DNA of 64,000 bases from Aegilops tauschii subsp. strangulata (Eukaryota > Streptophyta > Magnoliopsida > Poales > Poaceae): positions 378,177,633-378,241,632 of the forward strand of contig NC_053039.3 in assembly GCF_002575655.3 (NCBI RefSeq), written 5' to 3'. The translations under genes were made by a program, and so were the position numbers. The notes under the pieces are model-generated. The model did not search any database and had not been told where the DNA came from. It saw only the letters and a list, made by a program, of their open reading frames with translations. Numbering within the stretch: position 1 is the first letter of the stretch; every line of letters starts with the position of its first letter. This document shows positions 47,960-59,565 of the stretch, piece after piece.

Positions 47960-48913
47960 CTATTTAGCACAAGCCTCCTTCTCATTGGAACAATCTCTGG
48001 CAAAGTGCCCTGCTTCATTACAACAGAAACATATTACTTCTGACAAGTCTCGAGGTTTCCTCATGATTACATAGCCTCCTTGGGTCCTCGGCTTCCTTTT
48101 TGGGCAACTGCTGAAGTAGTGCCCTGACTCCTTGCACCTGAAACAGGTGATATGACTCAGGTCCTTCCTGGGATCCAATCTACTTCTCTTCCTGGACCTT
48201 TCCATTCCAATCAAGGCTTCTATTTCCCATGGGTCATACGCTACTTCCTCTATCGGGAATTCTACTAGATCCCCATTCAGACAATTTTGGGAGATGTGTC
48301 CTTCTTCTCCACATGAATAGCATGACTTGGTGTAAGGTCTAATTGGTTCTTCTTCGGGTGTGTCCGCGACCTCTTCCTTCATCACGGGTTCTTCTAAAAT
48401 TTCCATAAGGGCTCCTTTCATTGCTTCTTTCTTCTGCTGGAGGGTCTTTTGTACCATGGGGTAAATGTGACACTGAGCAGGATAGTGGGTAGTTCCTTCA
48501 CACAAGAAACAAGTAATCTGTCTAGTTGGGCATTCTTCAGCTGGGTGACTTCCTTCACAATTAGGGCATTCATACTTGTGTTCTTTATGGTTGTGTCCTA
48601 TTTCTCCACAGAGCTTGCATGCACAAGGCTTCTTCATATCCTTCCCATAAGGCTTCAATGTCTGGGACACAAACCGAGGCTTTGGCAGAGTCAACTTAAA
48701 TTTTTCCCAAGTGATTACTCTTTGCCATCCATTGACGGTTTGGTACATCCTCCACCAAGTAGTAGCACCTCTTTCAAAGCACTGAAGAGCATGCTGGGTC
48801 ATATCCTTTCCGACTATAGGGTTATTCTCCATATGATCTTCCATGTTCTGAATCCATCGGCGAGTCTCCAGTTGACTCATCGGTCCAGAAAATACAAGCT
48901 CATCTCCATTCAT
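47960..48913 (-). CDS. Gag-like protein of D with six zinc-knuckle motifs
   Basis: 317 codons, ATG at 48913 (MNGDELVFSGPMSQLETRRW). The N-terminal 80 residues are a short gag core (WIQNMEDHMENNP, ALQCFERGATTWWRMYQ, TWEKFK). After it come six Cys-His motifs: two variant (CKLCGEIGHNHKEHKYEC, CPNCEGSHPAEEC) and four of the canonical CX2CX4HX4C form (CFLCEGTTHYPAQC, CYSCGEEGHISQNC, CFRCKESGHYFSSC, CFCCNEAGHFARDC), with acidic linkers such as EEPVMKEEVADTPEEEP. Gypsy gags usually have one or two knuckles, so this is unusual. The core is shorter than usual, perhaps by deletion. The frame has no stop. No protease follows. Confidence 0.8.
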   Translation of the reverse strand: MNGDELVFSGPMSQLETRRWIQNMEDHMENNPIVGKDMTQHALQCFERGATTWWRMYQTVNGWQRVITWEKFKLTLPKPRFVSQTLKPYGKDMKKPCACKLCGEIGHNHKEHKYECPNCEGSHPAEECPTRQITCFLCEGTTHYPAQCHIYPMVQKTLQQKKEAMKGALMEILEEPVMKEEVADTPEEEPIRPYTKSCYSCGEEGHISQNCLNGDLVEFPIEEVAYDPWEIEALIGMERSRKRSRLDPRKDLSHITCFRCKESGHYFSSCPKRKPRTQGGYVIMRKPRDLSEVICFCCNEAGHFARDCSNEKEACAK

Positions 48914-50117
48914 CCTCTATTGGGTCCAGGGGTTTTGGGGTGGGATAAGAGAGATAGAGAGGGATGCACACAATACAAACAATAGTTTTGAAAAGACATA
49001 TTTTATTTGTGGTTGTTGAAAAAACATCAAACAAGTGACAGCTCACAATCGTCGCATCTAACGTAGGTATATAACAGGGGTTTGGTCTTCTAAAGGTCAA
49101 TAAATCTTCAAGGTCACCAAACTCTTCAAGTCTTGTTCATGTCTCCGATGGCTTCTTCCGATCGTGCTTGTCCTTCTCAAGTTCCTCTGCCAGATCTCTG
49201 TTGACGCGAAGTCTCTAGTGACATCCTTTAATATTTCTGGAGTTGCATTCCAAACTTCTGGGTTTCAACATCCTTGGCATGAGCCATCGTCCTACTGTCC
49301 TTCGGTTCCTGACGAATCCCTGGTGTCTCGAGGTTTTACTCCTCCAGCTTGGCTACTTCCAACTTCTGGGTCCTGAGTTCTTCACGAATTACCTCCTTGT
49401 CAAATATGACTTCCTAAAGGTCCCTCTAAAATTCTTCATGTAATACTCCAGATCCTGGTTATACACCAGCTAAGGTTAAAACTTCATCTTTTGCTGACAG
49501 ATGCTCCATCAGCCTTCTACCATCCAATCCTTCCATGCATATGCATGCTTAAATCAGCACGGTGACAAAGGCATAAGCGGGCGATAACATCATGGATAGC
49601 CATGTTTCTGCTCTTGTCATTTCCATGAGTTATCATTCCATAGTTGATATCTTCTGCCTTAGGGTTTTCTTGACAAAACTTTGAGTTCTAATGCTCCATG
49701 TTCCGGTCTTTCTCCGATACACCTTGATTCTCGGGTATTGACAGCTTCCATAGTCTGCCAAGTTCCATAAGGGTAGCCTTCCTATACCAATCCGGAAATT
49801 CTTCAAAGCCTTCAAATTCTCCTAGTCTTCGGAGTCTTCACCGTTGTAGTTTCCATCATTATAATGCTCGGTAAAATCCTCTTCATTCCGAAGTGGTCTT
49901 AGTTGTCCGATATCTTGTACTTCTTGGAGTGGTCTCATCAATCGAATCTTCGAGTGGTCAAAAGGGAAAAGGGTATGGTCTCACTAAAAGGGAATATTTG
50001 AATAAGCTCAGAAGAGAAAAGAGGTAAAAGATCCTTTTGAAAAGAAAGTTGTAGAGAAAAAAAATCTTTTCCGATGGGCTTGCCAGTTTCTAGGGTCACG
50101 TCCTACAGTCAACATGT
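48914..50117 (-). other. Untranslated leader of D
   Basis: About 1.2 kb between the primer site and gag. Only short, unconvincing reading frames; no gene is recognised. Confidence 0.7.
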
Positions 50118-50129
50118 GCTCTGATACCA
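50118..50129 (-). other. Primer binding site of D (initiator Met tRNA)
   Basis: Plus strand GCTCTGATACCA, complement of TGGTATCAGAGC, three bases before the LTR at 50133. It proves the antisense orientation of D. Confidence 0.93.
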
Positions 50130-50132
50130 TCT

Positions 50133-51835
50133 TGTAGCGACCCGACCTCAGACGGTCAAGTCTCTGTGCTTAAGTGTCATCCCTGGATCGGTATGCTGAC
50201 ACACACAGTACTCAAGGATTTATAACAGAGGTAAATCACATGTATAAAATAACGTAAATACTATTACCTCAATCCAAATAGCGGAAGTAACAACGTTGTG
50301 GATTCCCATCAACACCAACGGCAAAGTTGAGTGTAGAAATCATAACCCTAATGTATCACTTACTCGTCGTAAGAACCTGCAACATGAGACGTTGCAGCCA
50401 TAAAGGGTCAGTACATTGAATGTACTGGCAAATTCACACCACAGGATAATGATGAATAATAGCTATCACTACATGCTTATATGGCTAGTGGAAAAGCTCT
50501 ATGGTTATAAGGTTTTTGCGAAAAGCCAATTTTTCCCTACTGCAAAGGAATATATTTTATTTAACTACAAAGTTTGTTGAAAACATTGAGAAGGTAAACC
50601 CCCTCTCAATCCCATTAAAAGGTAATTAATAACCCAACAAATTAATTAAGTAACGTGATGAGATCAACACGATAATCCAAGAATCAGATACTCAAGATGT
50701 CCATAACCGGGGACACGGCTAACCATGATTAGATTGTACACTCTGCAGAGGTTTGCGCACTTTTCCCCACAAGACTCAATCTCCTCCGTTGGGATTCTCG
50801 CACTACATGATGTTTGAGAAACGGATGACCAAGACATAGTCTTTCACAAGCGTTTGCACCTTACGATCGGGTAGACAGTACCACCTACATCCCCTACATC
50901 TGCTAGTCTACCACTGTAAGAGTTCACACGACTTAATCAACTATGCTAGAGCCCATAGTAGCTTGTGGCTGCACACGGAAGTTTCTAGCATGAATAATCT
51001 TATGATCCCTTTGAGCCTGGGTGGCGGTCGATAAAAAAAACAGGTAATCACTGGAATACCCAGGTGCCTCAATCCACCCAGATGTGTATTTAAGTTGCCA
51101 CCTTAAGTAAAGCATTAATTAACAATCTCACATCTATCATGGAAATTCACTCAAACCCAATCCTCGTCTACTAGCATAGCATAGCAGTATAAGCAAAACG
51201 TATAAGTAACTCCCAAGGTTTGAGTGCAGGTCAATAGGTTCCTACCTCAACAACTACTTCCCAATACCCACATGTTATCAATCCTACTCATGCAATGTTT
51301 GAGGGTGAAACTAATGCATAAAAACTGGGTATGAAAGGGATATGATCAAAGTGTGAACTTGCCTGTACAGTTGATGAAGATGATTCGCACTCAAAACTCT
51401 TGATAGATCGTCACACTCCGGTCAATCTATCGTAAGCAAACAATAGTAACCACACATAAGCAATCACTCAAAAGATCAGAAAGATCGAAGAAAAGATCTC
51501 AAAAACTTCGAAAACAAGCAAATAACTCTTGCAACATAAAACAGTTTCTAACAGTACCAAAATTAGGTGGATTTGGCCTTATCAGAAATTTTACGTCAAG
51601 AGCTTCGTTTTGCAAAACGAATCAACTCAAACGGAGTTACGGAACTCAAGTTATGAACAAAAGAAGTTTGAATATGAATGTGAACAAATTTTGAAATTTA
51701 AGAATTTCAAAAAGTTGACGTGACAGGTTAACTGGACAGGTGAAAACAAGACGAAACTATAGGCGCTGGTTTCATCTAATTTGGATGAACGAGTAAAAAG
51801 TTATGGCTATTTGAAAAATCAGGGCCAAGCTGTTT
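50133..51835 (-). repeat. 5' LTR of D, truncated
   Basis: 1703 bp homologous to 39636-41263; the remaining 1.2 kb, including the LTR start and promoter, is missing. Homology ends at GGGCCAAGCTGTTT, after which E protease sequence begins. It keeps about 65 bp (around 51750-51815) that the 3' LTR lost. Confidence 0.9.
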
Positions 51836-54549
51836 TACAGAAGAAAAATAGCTACGGAATTCAAAACCTCCAATAACAATAGTTGAAAATTTTCCAATAG
51901 AATTGATACTATGAACTTGAGGTTGTTTCTTCGGAAAGCGTACCGTATGCTCATTACCAATAACGTGAAAAGTGGCATTGCCTTTGTTGCAATCAATAAC
52001 AGCCCCTTCAGTATTCAAAAAGGGTCTACCAAGGATGATCGACATACTGTCGTCCTCGGGAATATCAAGAATAACAAAGTCCGTTAAAATAGTAACATTT
52101 GCAACTACGACAGGCACATCCTCACAAATACCGATGGGTATAGCAGTTGATTTATCAGCCATTTGCAAAGAGATTTCAGTTGGTGTCAACTTATTCAATT
52201 CAAGTCTATGATATAAAGATAAAGGCATAACACTAACTCCGGCTCCCAAATCACACAAAGTAGTTTTAACATAGTTTCTTTTAATGGAGCATGGTATAGT
52301 TGGTATTCCTGGATCTCCTAATTTCTTCGATACTCCACCCTTGAAAGTGTAATTAGCAAGCATAGTGGAAATTTCAGCTTCCGGTATCTTTCTTTTATTT
52401 GTAACAATATCTTTCATATACTTAGCATAAGAGGACATTTTCAGAATATTAGTCAAACGCAGACGCAAAAAGACAGGTCTAAGCATTTCAACAAAGCACT
52501 CAAAATCCTCATCATCCTTTTTCTTGGATGGTTTAGGAGGAAAGGGCATGGGTTTCTGAACCGATGGTTCTCTTTCTTTACCATGCTTCCCAGCAACGAA
52601 GTCTCTCTTATCATAACATTTATTCTTAGGTTGTGGGTTATCAAGATCAACAACAGGTTCGATCTCCACATCATTATCATTACTAGGTTGAGCATCAGCA
52701 TGAACATCATTATTAACATTATCACTAGGTTCATGTTCATCACCAAATTGTGTCTCCGCGTCAGAAATAAAAACATCATTTGGGTTCTCAGGTGTATCTA
52801 TAACAGGTTCACTAGAAGCATGCAAAGTGATATCAGTTTTCCTTTTCTTTTAATTACTAGGAAGACTGGGTGCGTCAGTATTAATTCCCTGAGAATCTTA
52901 CTCAATTCTCTTAGGATGGCCTTCAGGATACAAAGGTTCCTGGATCATCTTACCACCTCTTGTCATAACCCAAACAACATTATCATTGTTCTTACTATTC
53001 AACTCATTAAGCAAATCATCATGTGCCTTAAGTACTTGTTCTACTTCAGTTTTAACCATGGAGGCATGCTTACTAATAATCTTAAGATCACTAATAGTTC
53101 TACTCATGTAATCACCCAAGCAGTCAAGCATGTAAGCATTACGTTTCAATTGTCTACTAACATAAGCATTGAATTTTTCTTGTTTAATAATAAAATTATC
53201 AAAATCATCCAAGCATTGACTAGCAGACTTATTATGAGGAATATCACCTTCATCAAATCTATAGAGAGAATTTACCTCTACTACCTGTGTCGGGTTATCA
53301 AGACCATGTATTTCTTCAATAGGTGGTAGATTCTTAACATCTTCAGCTTTAATACCTTTTTCTTTCATAGATTTCTTCGCCTCTTGCATATCTTCAGGAC
53401 TGAGAAATAGAATACCTCTCTTCTTCGGAGCTGGCTTAGGAGTTGGTTCGGGAAGTGTCCAATCATTATCATTACTCAATATATAATTCAATAGTAATTC
53501 AGCTTGCTCAACAGTCCGTTTCCTGAAAACACAACCAGCACAATTATCTAGGTGGTCCCTAGAAGCATCGGTTAGTCCATTATAAAAGATATCAAGTATG
53601 TCATTTTTCTTGAGAGGATGATCAGGCAAAGTATTAAGTAATTGGAGAAGCCTCCCCCAAGCTTGTGGGAGACTCTCTTCTTTAATTTGCACAAAGTTAA
53701 ATATTTCCTTTAAGGCAGCTTGTTTCTTATGAGCAGGGAAATATTTTTGAGAGAAGTAGTAAATCATATCCTGAGGATTACGCACACAGCCAGGAGCGGG
53801 AGAATTAAACCATAACTTAGCATCACCCTTTAACAAGAAAGGAAACAATTTAAGAATGTAGTTATAGCAAAAAAAATCCACATAAGCAAATAGGGTGGCT
53901 ATATCATTCAATTAGTAAGATGTGCCACAACAGTTTCATATTCATAACCATGGAAAGGACCAGATTCAGTCAATGTAATTAACTCAGGATCGACAGAGAA
54001 ATCATAATCCTTATCAGTAACAAAGATAGGTGAAGTAGCAAACTTAGGATCATATTGCATTCTAGCATTCAAAGATTTTTCTTTCCACTTGCATAATAAT
54101 TTCTTAAGATCATTTATATCCTTACAAGCAAGAAAGTCCCTAGCTACCTCTCCATCCATAACATAACCCTCAGGCATAATAGGAAGTTCATATCTAGGAG
54201 AGCTAGTCTTATCAGGTGTTTCAAAGTTTTCAGTTTCAATAATTTCATCAGTTTCAGAAATATCATCATCTTTAGCATAATCAATAGTTCTAACTATAGC
54301 AAGGTGTTCATCAAGTAATTCACCCAGTGGCACAATTTTATCAAGCAAAGTAGTAGCATCATAAGCATCATTCATAGCAGAAGTAGCATCATCAATAACA
54401 TGCGACATATCAGAATCAATAGCAGGTGTAGGTGTCGCAAGCTTACTCAAAACAGAAGGTGAATCAAGTGCAAAGCTAGATGGCAGTTCCTTACTTACCC
54501 TCGTAGTAGAGGGATAGATCTTGGTTTTGGTATCTTTCAAATTCTTCAT
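51836..54549 (-). pseudogene. Gypsy gag and aspartic protease (element E)
   Basis: ATG at 54549 (MKNLKDTKTKIYPSTTRV) opens gag. A one-base loss near 53912 shifts the frame after GYEYETVVAHLT. The second frame has the gag core (YILKLFPFLLKGDAKLWF, PQDMIYYFSQKYFPAHKK, LPQAWGRLLQLLNTLPDHPL, FYNGLTDASRDHLDNCAGCV). Stops at about 52898 and 52847 follow. The protease lies in the last frame: CDLGAGVSVMPLSLYHRL with the Asp of the active site (DLGA), then IILGRPFLNTEGAVIDC. Coding ends at the D boundary just after GGFEF, where RT should follow. There is no zinc knuckle. Confidence 0.9.
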
Positions 54550-54598
54550 AGTAATCAACAGATATAAATCCCAAGTGACTCAGAGAATAGAGCTATGA

Positions 54599-54616
54599 TC
54601 CCCGGCAACGGCGTCA
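54599..54616 (-). other. Primer binding site of E
   Basis: Minus strand TGACGCCGTTGCCGGGGA, ten bases inside the LTR end. It corresponds to TGGTGCCGTTGCCGGGGA at 63974 in element K, with two differences at the start. Confidence 0.85.
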
Positions 54617-54626
54617 TAAAAGGTCT

Positions 54627-57587
54627 TGATAACCCACAAGTATAGGGGATCGCAACAGTTTTCGAGGGTAGAATATTCAACCCAAATTTATTGATTCGAC
54701 ACAAGGGGAGCCAAAGAATATTCTCAAGTATTAGCAGCTGAGTTGTCAATTCAACCACACTTGAAAGACTTAATATCTGCAGCAAAGTACTTAGTAGAAA
54801 AGTAGTATGGAAGTAACGGTAACGGCGGCAAAAGTAACAGTAGCAGTTTTGTAGCAATTGTAATAGTGGCAACGGAAAAGTAACGGAGCAAGGATCAATA
54901 TATGAAAAGCTCGTAGGCAATGGATCAGTGATGGATAATTATGTCAGATGGCATCCATCATGCAACAGTTATAACCTAGGGTGACACAGAACTAGCTCCA
55001 ATTCATCAATATAATGTAGGCATGTATTCCGAATATAGTCATACGTGCTTATGGAAAAGAACTTACATGACATCTTTTGTCCTACCCTCCCGTGGCAGTG
55101 AGGTCCTAATGGAAACTAAGGGATATTAAGGCCTCCTTTTAATAGAGAACCGGAAGAAAGCATTAGCACTTAGTGAATACATGAACTCCTCAAACTATGG
55201 TAATGACCGGAAAGAATCCCAATTATTGTCACCTTGGGGTATGCGGATCATAACTCGTAATAGGTGTCTACAACTTGCAAGATCGGATCAAGAACACAAA
55301 TATATTCATGGAAACATAAAGGGTTCAGATCTGAATTCATGGCGCTCGGGCCCTAGTGACAAGCATTAAGCATAGCAAAGTCATGGCAACATCAATCTTA
55401 GAACATAGTGGATACTAGGGATCAAACCCTAACAAAACTAACTCGATTACATGATAAATCTCATCCAACCCATTGATACGTCTCCAACGTTTCTATAATT
55501 TTTGATTGTTCATGCTATTATATTATCTGTTTTGGATGTTTTATATGCATTAATATGATATTTTATATTATTTTTGGGACTAACCTATTAACCTAGAGCC
55601 CAGTGCCAGTTTCTGTTTTTTCCTTGTTTTTGGGCTCCGCGGAAAAGGAATACTAAACGTAGTCCAAATGGAATAAAACTTCACGATGATTTTTCTTGGA
55701 CCAGAAGACACCCAGGAGACGTGGAGTGCAAGTCAGAAGAGCCATGAGGCGGCGACAAGGGTGAGGGCGCGCCCCCAACCTTGTGGGCCCCTCGGTGACC
55801 CCCTGACCTAGATCTTCCTCCTATATATTTGCAAATATTCCCAAACCACCAGAAGCATCCATGAAAACACTTTTCCACCGCTGCAACCTTCTTTTCCCGT
55901 GAGATCCCATCTAGGGGCCTTTTCCGGCATCCAGTCGGAGGGGGATTCGATCACGGAGGGTATCTACATCAACTCTATTGCCCTTACGATGAAGCATGAG
56001 TAGTCCACCACAGACCTACGGGTCCATAGCTAGTAACTAGATGGCTTCTTCTCTCTCTTTGATTCTCAGTACCATGTTCTCCTCGATGTTCTTGGAGATC
56101 TATCCGATGTAATCTTCTTTTGCGGTGTGTTTGTCAAGATCCGATGAATTGTGGATTTATGATCAGCTTATCTATGAATATTATTTGAATCTTCTCTGAA
56201 TTCTTATATGCATGATTTGGTATCTTTGTATTTATCTTCAAATTATCGGTTTAGTTTTGCCAACTAGATTGGTTTTTCTTGCAATGGGAGAGGTGCTTAG
56301 CTTTGGGTTCAATCTTGCGGTGTCTTCACCCAGTGACAAAGTAGGGGTAGCGAGGCGCGTATTGTATTGTTGCCATCGAGGATAAAAAGATGGGGTTTAC
56401 ATCATATTGCTTAAGTTTATTCCTCTACATCATGTCATCTTACTTAATGCGTTACTCTGTTCTTTATGAACTTAATACTCTAGATGCAGGCAGGAGTCAG
56501 TCGATGTGTGGAGTAATAGTAGTAGATGCAGGCAGGAGTCGGTCTACTTGATACGGACGTGATGCCTATATCGCATAATCATTGCCTTGGATATCGTCAT
56601 AACTTTGCGCTTTTCTATCAATTGCTCGACAGTAATTTCTTCACCCACCATATTATTTGCCTTCAAGAGAGAAGCCTCTAGTGAAACCTATGGCCCCCGG
56701 GTCTATTTTCCATCATATTAGTTTCCGATCTACTATTTTCTATCATACTAGTTTCCGATCTACTATTTTGCAATCTTTTATTTTCAGATCTATAAACCAA
56801 AAAGCCTAAAATTATTTTATCTTTTGTTTATATATCTCTATCAGGCCTCACTTTTGCAAGTAACTATGAATGGATTGACAACCCCTTTATCGCATTGGGT
56901 GCAAGTTGTTTGATTGTTTGTGCAGGTATTGGTGATTTGTGCGTCTTCTCCTACTGGATTGATACCTTGATTCTCAAACTGAGGGAAATAATTATCTCTA
57001 CTTTGCTGCATCGCCCTTTCCTCTTCAAGAGAAAAACCAACGCAAGCTCAAGAAGTAGCAACCATCACCGTCCAGCAAGCCTACAATGGAATTACTCGCG
57101 CACGGCGGTGAGCATCATGAAATTGGTGATGGAGGAAGGTTGATGATGATGAGGGCGATGGATCCCCCTCTCCGGAGCCCCGAACGGACTCCAGATCAGC
57201 CCTCCTGATGAAGAACAGGAGGCGGCGGCAGCACCATATCGTAAAACATGATGAATCCTTCTCTTTGATTTTTTTTCTCCCCGAACGTGAATATATAGAG
57301 TTGGAGTTAGGGTCGGAGGAGGTCCAGGGGGCACACCCTCCACCCTTGTGGACACGTGGTGGGTCCCCTCTAGTTGATTCTTTCGCCAATATTTTTATTT
57401 ATTCCAAAAATATTCTCCGTGAATTTTCAGGTCAATCCGAGAACTTTTATTTCTGCACAAAAATAACACCAAGGCAATTCTGCTGAAAACAACGTCAGTC
57501 CGTGTTAGTTCCATTCAAATCATGCAAATTAGAGTCCAAAACAAGGGAAAAAGAGTTTGGAAAAGTAGATACGATGGAGACGTATCC
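54627..57587 (-). repeat. 5' LTR of E, split by solo LTR F
   Basis: Minus strand GGATACGTCTCCATCGTATC (first base G instead of T) to GGGTTATCA. Without F and its TSD it is about 1.37 kb. A TATA-like ATATATAG lies at 57291-57298. Right flank 57588 is L' sequence. Confidence 0.85.
55474..57060 (+). mobile_element. Element F: solo LTR inside the 5' LTR of E
   Basis: 1587 bp, TGATACGTCTCCAACGTTTC...CAAGAAGTAGCA, sense orientation. Flanks cccat (55469-55473) and accat (57061-57065) are a near-perfect 5-bp TSD. E's LTR sequence continues on both sides. It is related to B-type LTRs only in the first 16 bases. Confidence 0.85.
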
Positions 57588-57963
57588 TAACAACACCCAA
57601 GCACCGGTCCACCCACATATCAAATTATCAAAGTAGTGAACGCGAATCAAACCAACATGATGAAAGTGACTAGATGAAATTTCCGTGTGCCCTCAAGAAT
57701 GCTTTGCTTATTATAAGAGACCGTTCCAACCTGTCCTTTGCTACAAAAAGGATTGGGCTACCTTGCTGCACTTTATTTACCATTATCGTTACTTGCTCGT
57801 TACAAATTATCTTACTATCAAACTACTTGTTACCGACAATTTCAGTGCTTGCAGAAATTACCTTACTGAAAACCGCTTGTCATTTCCTTCTGCTCCTCAT
57901 TGGGTTCGACACTCTTACTTATCGAAAGGACTACGATTGATCCCCTATACTTGTGGGTCGTCA
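57588..57963 (+). repeat. L' right fragment: LTR of the A family
   Basis: Matches about 12853-13231 of A's LTR (GCACCGGTCCACCCAC, GATGAAAGTGACTAGATGAA, CTATACTTGTGGGTCGTCA). Ends CA at 57963, after which antisense sequence of element G starts. It is best read as the right part of the LTR that begins at 13232. Confidence 0.85.
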
Positions 57964-58149
57964 CATATAGTTTTGCCTCCCAACTTATTCACCTCAAGGG
58001 TGATGTCAACAATAATAACTCATGTTCACTCATATCCAACTGAATATATGTGCCTAGATCTTTCCCCACCACATGATGCTTGCAAAAGAGAAAAATAAAA
58101 AGGAATAGAGTAGAACACTTTTGACTCTAGCATAAAAACAAAATACATA
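57964..58149 (-). mobile_element. Element G (left piece): antisense 3' internal region of an A-family gypsy
   Basis: Reverse complement of about 11090-11275 of element A (TGATGTCAACAATAATAACTC, TTTCCCCACCACATGATGC). It is cut on the left by L' and on the right by CACTA H. No coding region. Confidence 0.85.
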
Positions 58150-58184
58150 CACTACATGAATCAGCTGATTTGCCGACTGCCATG

Positions 58185-58415
58185 GCAGACGGCAAAGGAC
58201 CGGAAAATGGATGGCAAAGGCCTTTGCCGTCTGCCATGAACGGCAAACATGCTCGTCAAAGGAAGCTACGGTAAACAGCTTCTTTGTCGTTTGCTTTCTC
58301 ACAGCGGACGGCAAAGGGCCGTTGCCGTCAGTGGCTGACGGCAAAGAATAGACGTTAGCACCGTTAGGTGGCTAATCGGAGGCTTTGCCGGCTGCCGGCT
58401 GACGGCAAAGAACTG
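58185..58415. repeat. Subterminal repeats, left end of H
   Basis: At least seven GACGGCAAAG-type words in both orientations (for example CTTTGCCGTCTGCC at 58222). In other CACTA elements such words bind transposase; here that is inference. Confidence 0.8.
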
Positions 58416-58595
58416 GGTCGTCAGCACACACGTCAGCTTTCGGACATCAGCAGACACGTCGTGCAGCCTGCGTGGCGTCGTGCGGCCCGCGTGACTATCA
58501 AGGCGGCGGTTCCCGAGGCGTTTGCCGCCCGACGCGCCATTAAGGCCGTCGTTACTCCGGTGGGTCGCCGCCGACCGACCCCGCCGCCCGTCCTC

Positions 58596-58603
58596 CTATA
58601 TAG
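58596..58603 (+). promoter_or_regulatory. TATA box upstream of the H ORF
   Basis: CTATATAG in a C-rich context, 125-130 bp before the ATG at 58728, a normal plant spacing. Confidence 0.55.
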
Positions 58604-58727
58604 GCCCCCGTCGGCCTCCCTCCTCCGAACCGATGCCCACCGACGCCCTTCACTCCACCCCCCGGTGCCCTTCCCTCTCTTGCTGCCCTTCTCCACCCTG
58701 ATGCCCTTCCCTCTCTCGGCGGCGATC

Positions 58728-59408
58728 ATGGCGTCCGGCGGCAGCGGCGGTCCTTCGAGGGGCGGCTCGTGGCCATCGAGCCTCGAGACATCGGGGACCG
58801 ACGAGCTCATCGGCGTGGGGCTAAAGGTGCCGCCAGGCTGCCTTCTCCCGCGTGAGTTCCACATCTCCGCTAATAGCTACCCGATGAGGGGGCCCGGCCT
58901 GACGCCGGACGAGCTCTGCCGCCACCGCTTTTGGGACGGCAAGGATTATTGGGCGGTCATCGGCGAGCTCCGGCGGGAGGCGGGCGGCTCCTCATCTGCC
59001 CCGCGCCGCGACGGCTGCTCCTGCCATCGCCCTTCGGCCGTCACATCACCCCGCCGTCTGGCACCCGTGGTCGCCGGACCCTCCGCCCCTCCCGCCGTCG
59101 AGATCCCGCCGGATCTAGTTGCACTGCGCGAGGAGGGGGACCCCGACGACAGCCTCGACTACCTCCTTGCCTTACGGGCATCGCAGACAGAGGCGGTAGC
59201 GGCCGCCGCGGCCGCGGCAGCGAGGGAGGCCGTGGATCTGCAGGCGGCATTAGACGCGGTGGCGGCTGTCGCGGAGCCTGCGGACACGCCTGCGGTGGAG
59301 CACGACGACGGTGTCAACTGGGAGGCCGCCGGCAAGAGCAACGACGATGACGGCGACGACGGCGGTGCGGGCGAGGTCATGAACCTCACCGACTCCAACG
59401 ACGAGTAG
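58728..59408 (+). CDS. Uninterrupted ORF carried by CACTA H, unknown function
   Basis: 226 codons from MASGGSGGPSRGGSWPSSLE; the frame is open for 120 codons further upstream, but the TATA box at 58596 favours this ATG. Features: Gly/Ser-rich start; a more ordered segment (GLKVPPGCLLPREFHISANS, LTPDELCRHRFWDGKDYWAV); Pro/Ala-rich linker; DPDDSLDYLLALRASQTEAV; a polyalanine helix; and an acidic C-terminus (KSNDDDGDDGGAGEVMNLTD). GC content is much higher than in the flanks. The ordered part resembles cargo ORFs seen in other Triticeae CACTA elements as far as I recall. Domestication, silencing or plain cargo cannot be told apart from sequence. Confidence 0.6.
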   Translation: MASGGSGGPSRGGSWPSSLETSGTDELIGVGLKVPPGCLLPREFHISANSYPMRGPGLTPDELCRHRFWDGKDYWAVIGELRREAGGSSSAPRRDGCSCHRPSAVTSPRRLAPVVAGPSAPPAVEIPPDLVALREEGDPDDSLDYLLALRASQTEAVAAAAAAAAREAVDLQAALDAVAAVAEPADTPAVEHDDGVNWEAAGKSNDDDGDDGGAGEVMNLTDSNDE

Positions 59409-59565
59409 CTAGATTAGGAATATGTTTGAATGAAATGTAATATATATGGATCATATGTAATATATATGAATCATTTGTCGGTTTGTCGTAAATTTCATCA
59501 GAGGGGTCTCACCGGAGTGGGGAGGTCGGAGCGGCGGGCCGAGGCGTTGGGGGCAGCGTGGCGGC

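Larger units (their letters stand above)
39636..51835 (-). mobile_element. Element D: antisense non-autonomous LTR retrotransposon with gag only
   Basis: 3' LTR 39636-42485 and truncated 5' LTR 50133-51835. On the minus strand the LTR starts TGTAACATCCCAAAATTC and ends GTCGCTACA. The initiator-Met primer site (50118-50129) and the purine tract CTTTTAAGGGTGGTAGG before the 3' LTR resemble the Tekay/Del branch of gypsy. The internal region, apart from solo LTR I, is only about 3.6 kb and encodes a zinc-knuckle gag but no protease, RT, RNase H or integrase. It would need enzymes from a relative. Confidence 0.85.
36680..57587 (-). mobile_element. Element E: antisense Ty3/gypsy retrotransposon, 3' LTR and most of pol missing
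   Basis: Read on the minus strand from right to left: 5' LTR (57587-54627, split by solo LTR F), primer site, gag and protease (54549-51836), then element D, then spacer, extra ORF and 3' non-coding region (39635-36680). RT, RNase H and integrase, which should lie between protease and the extra ORF, are absent at the D boundary. The 3' LTR is missing at the boundary with C. Confidence 0.85.
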
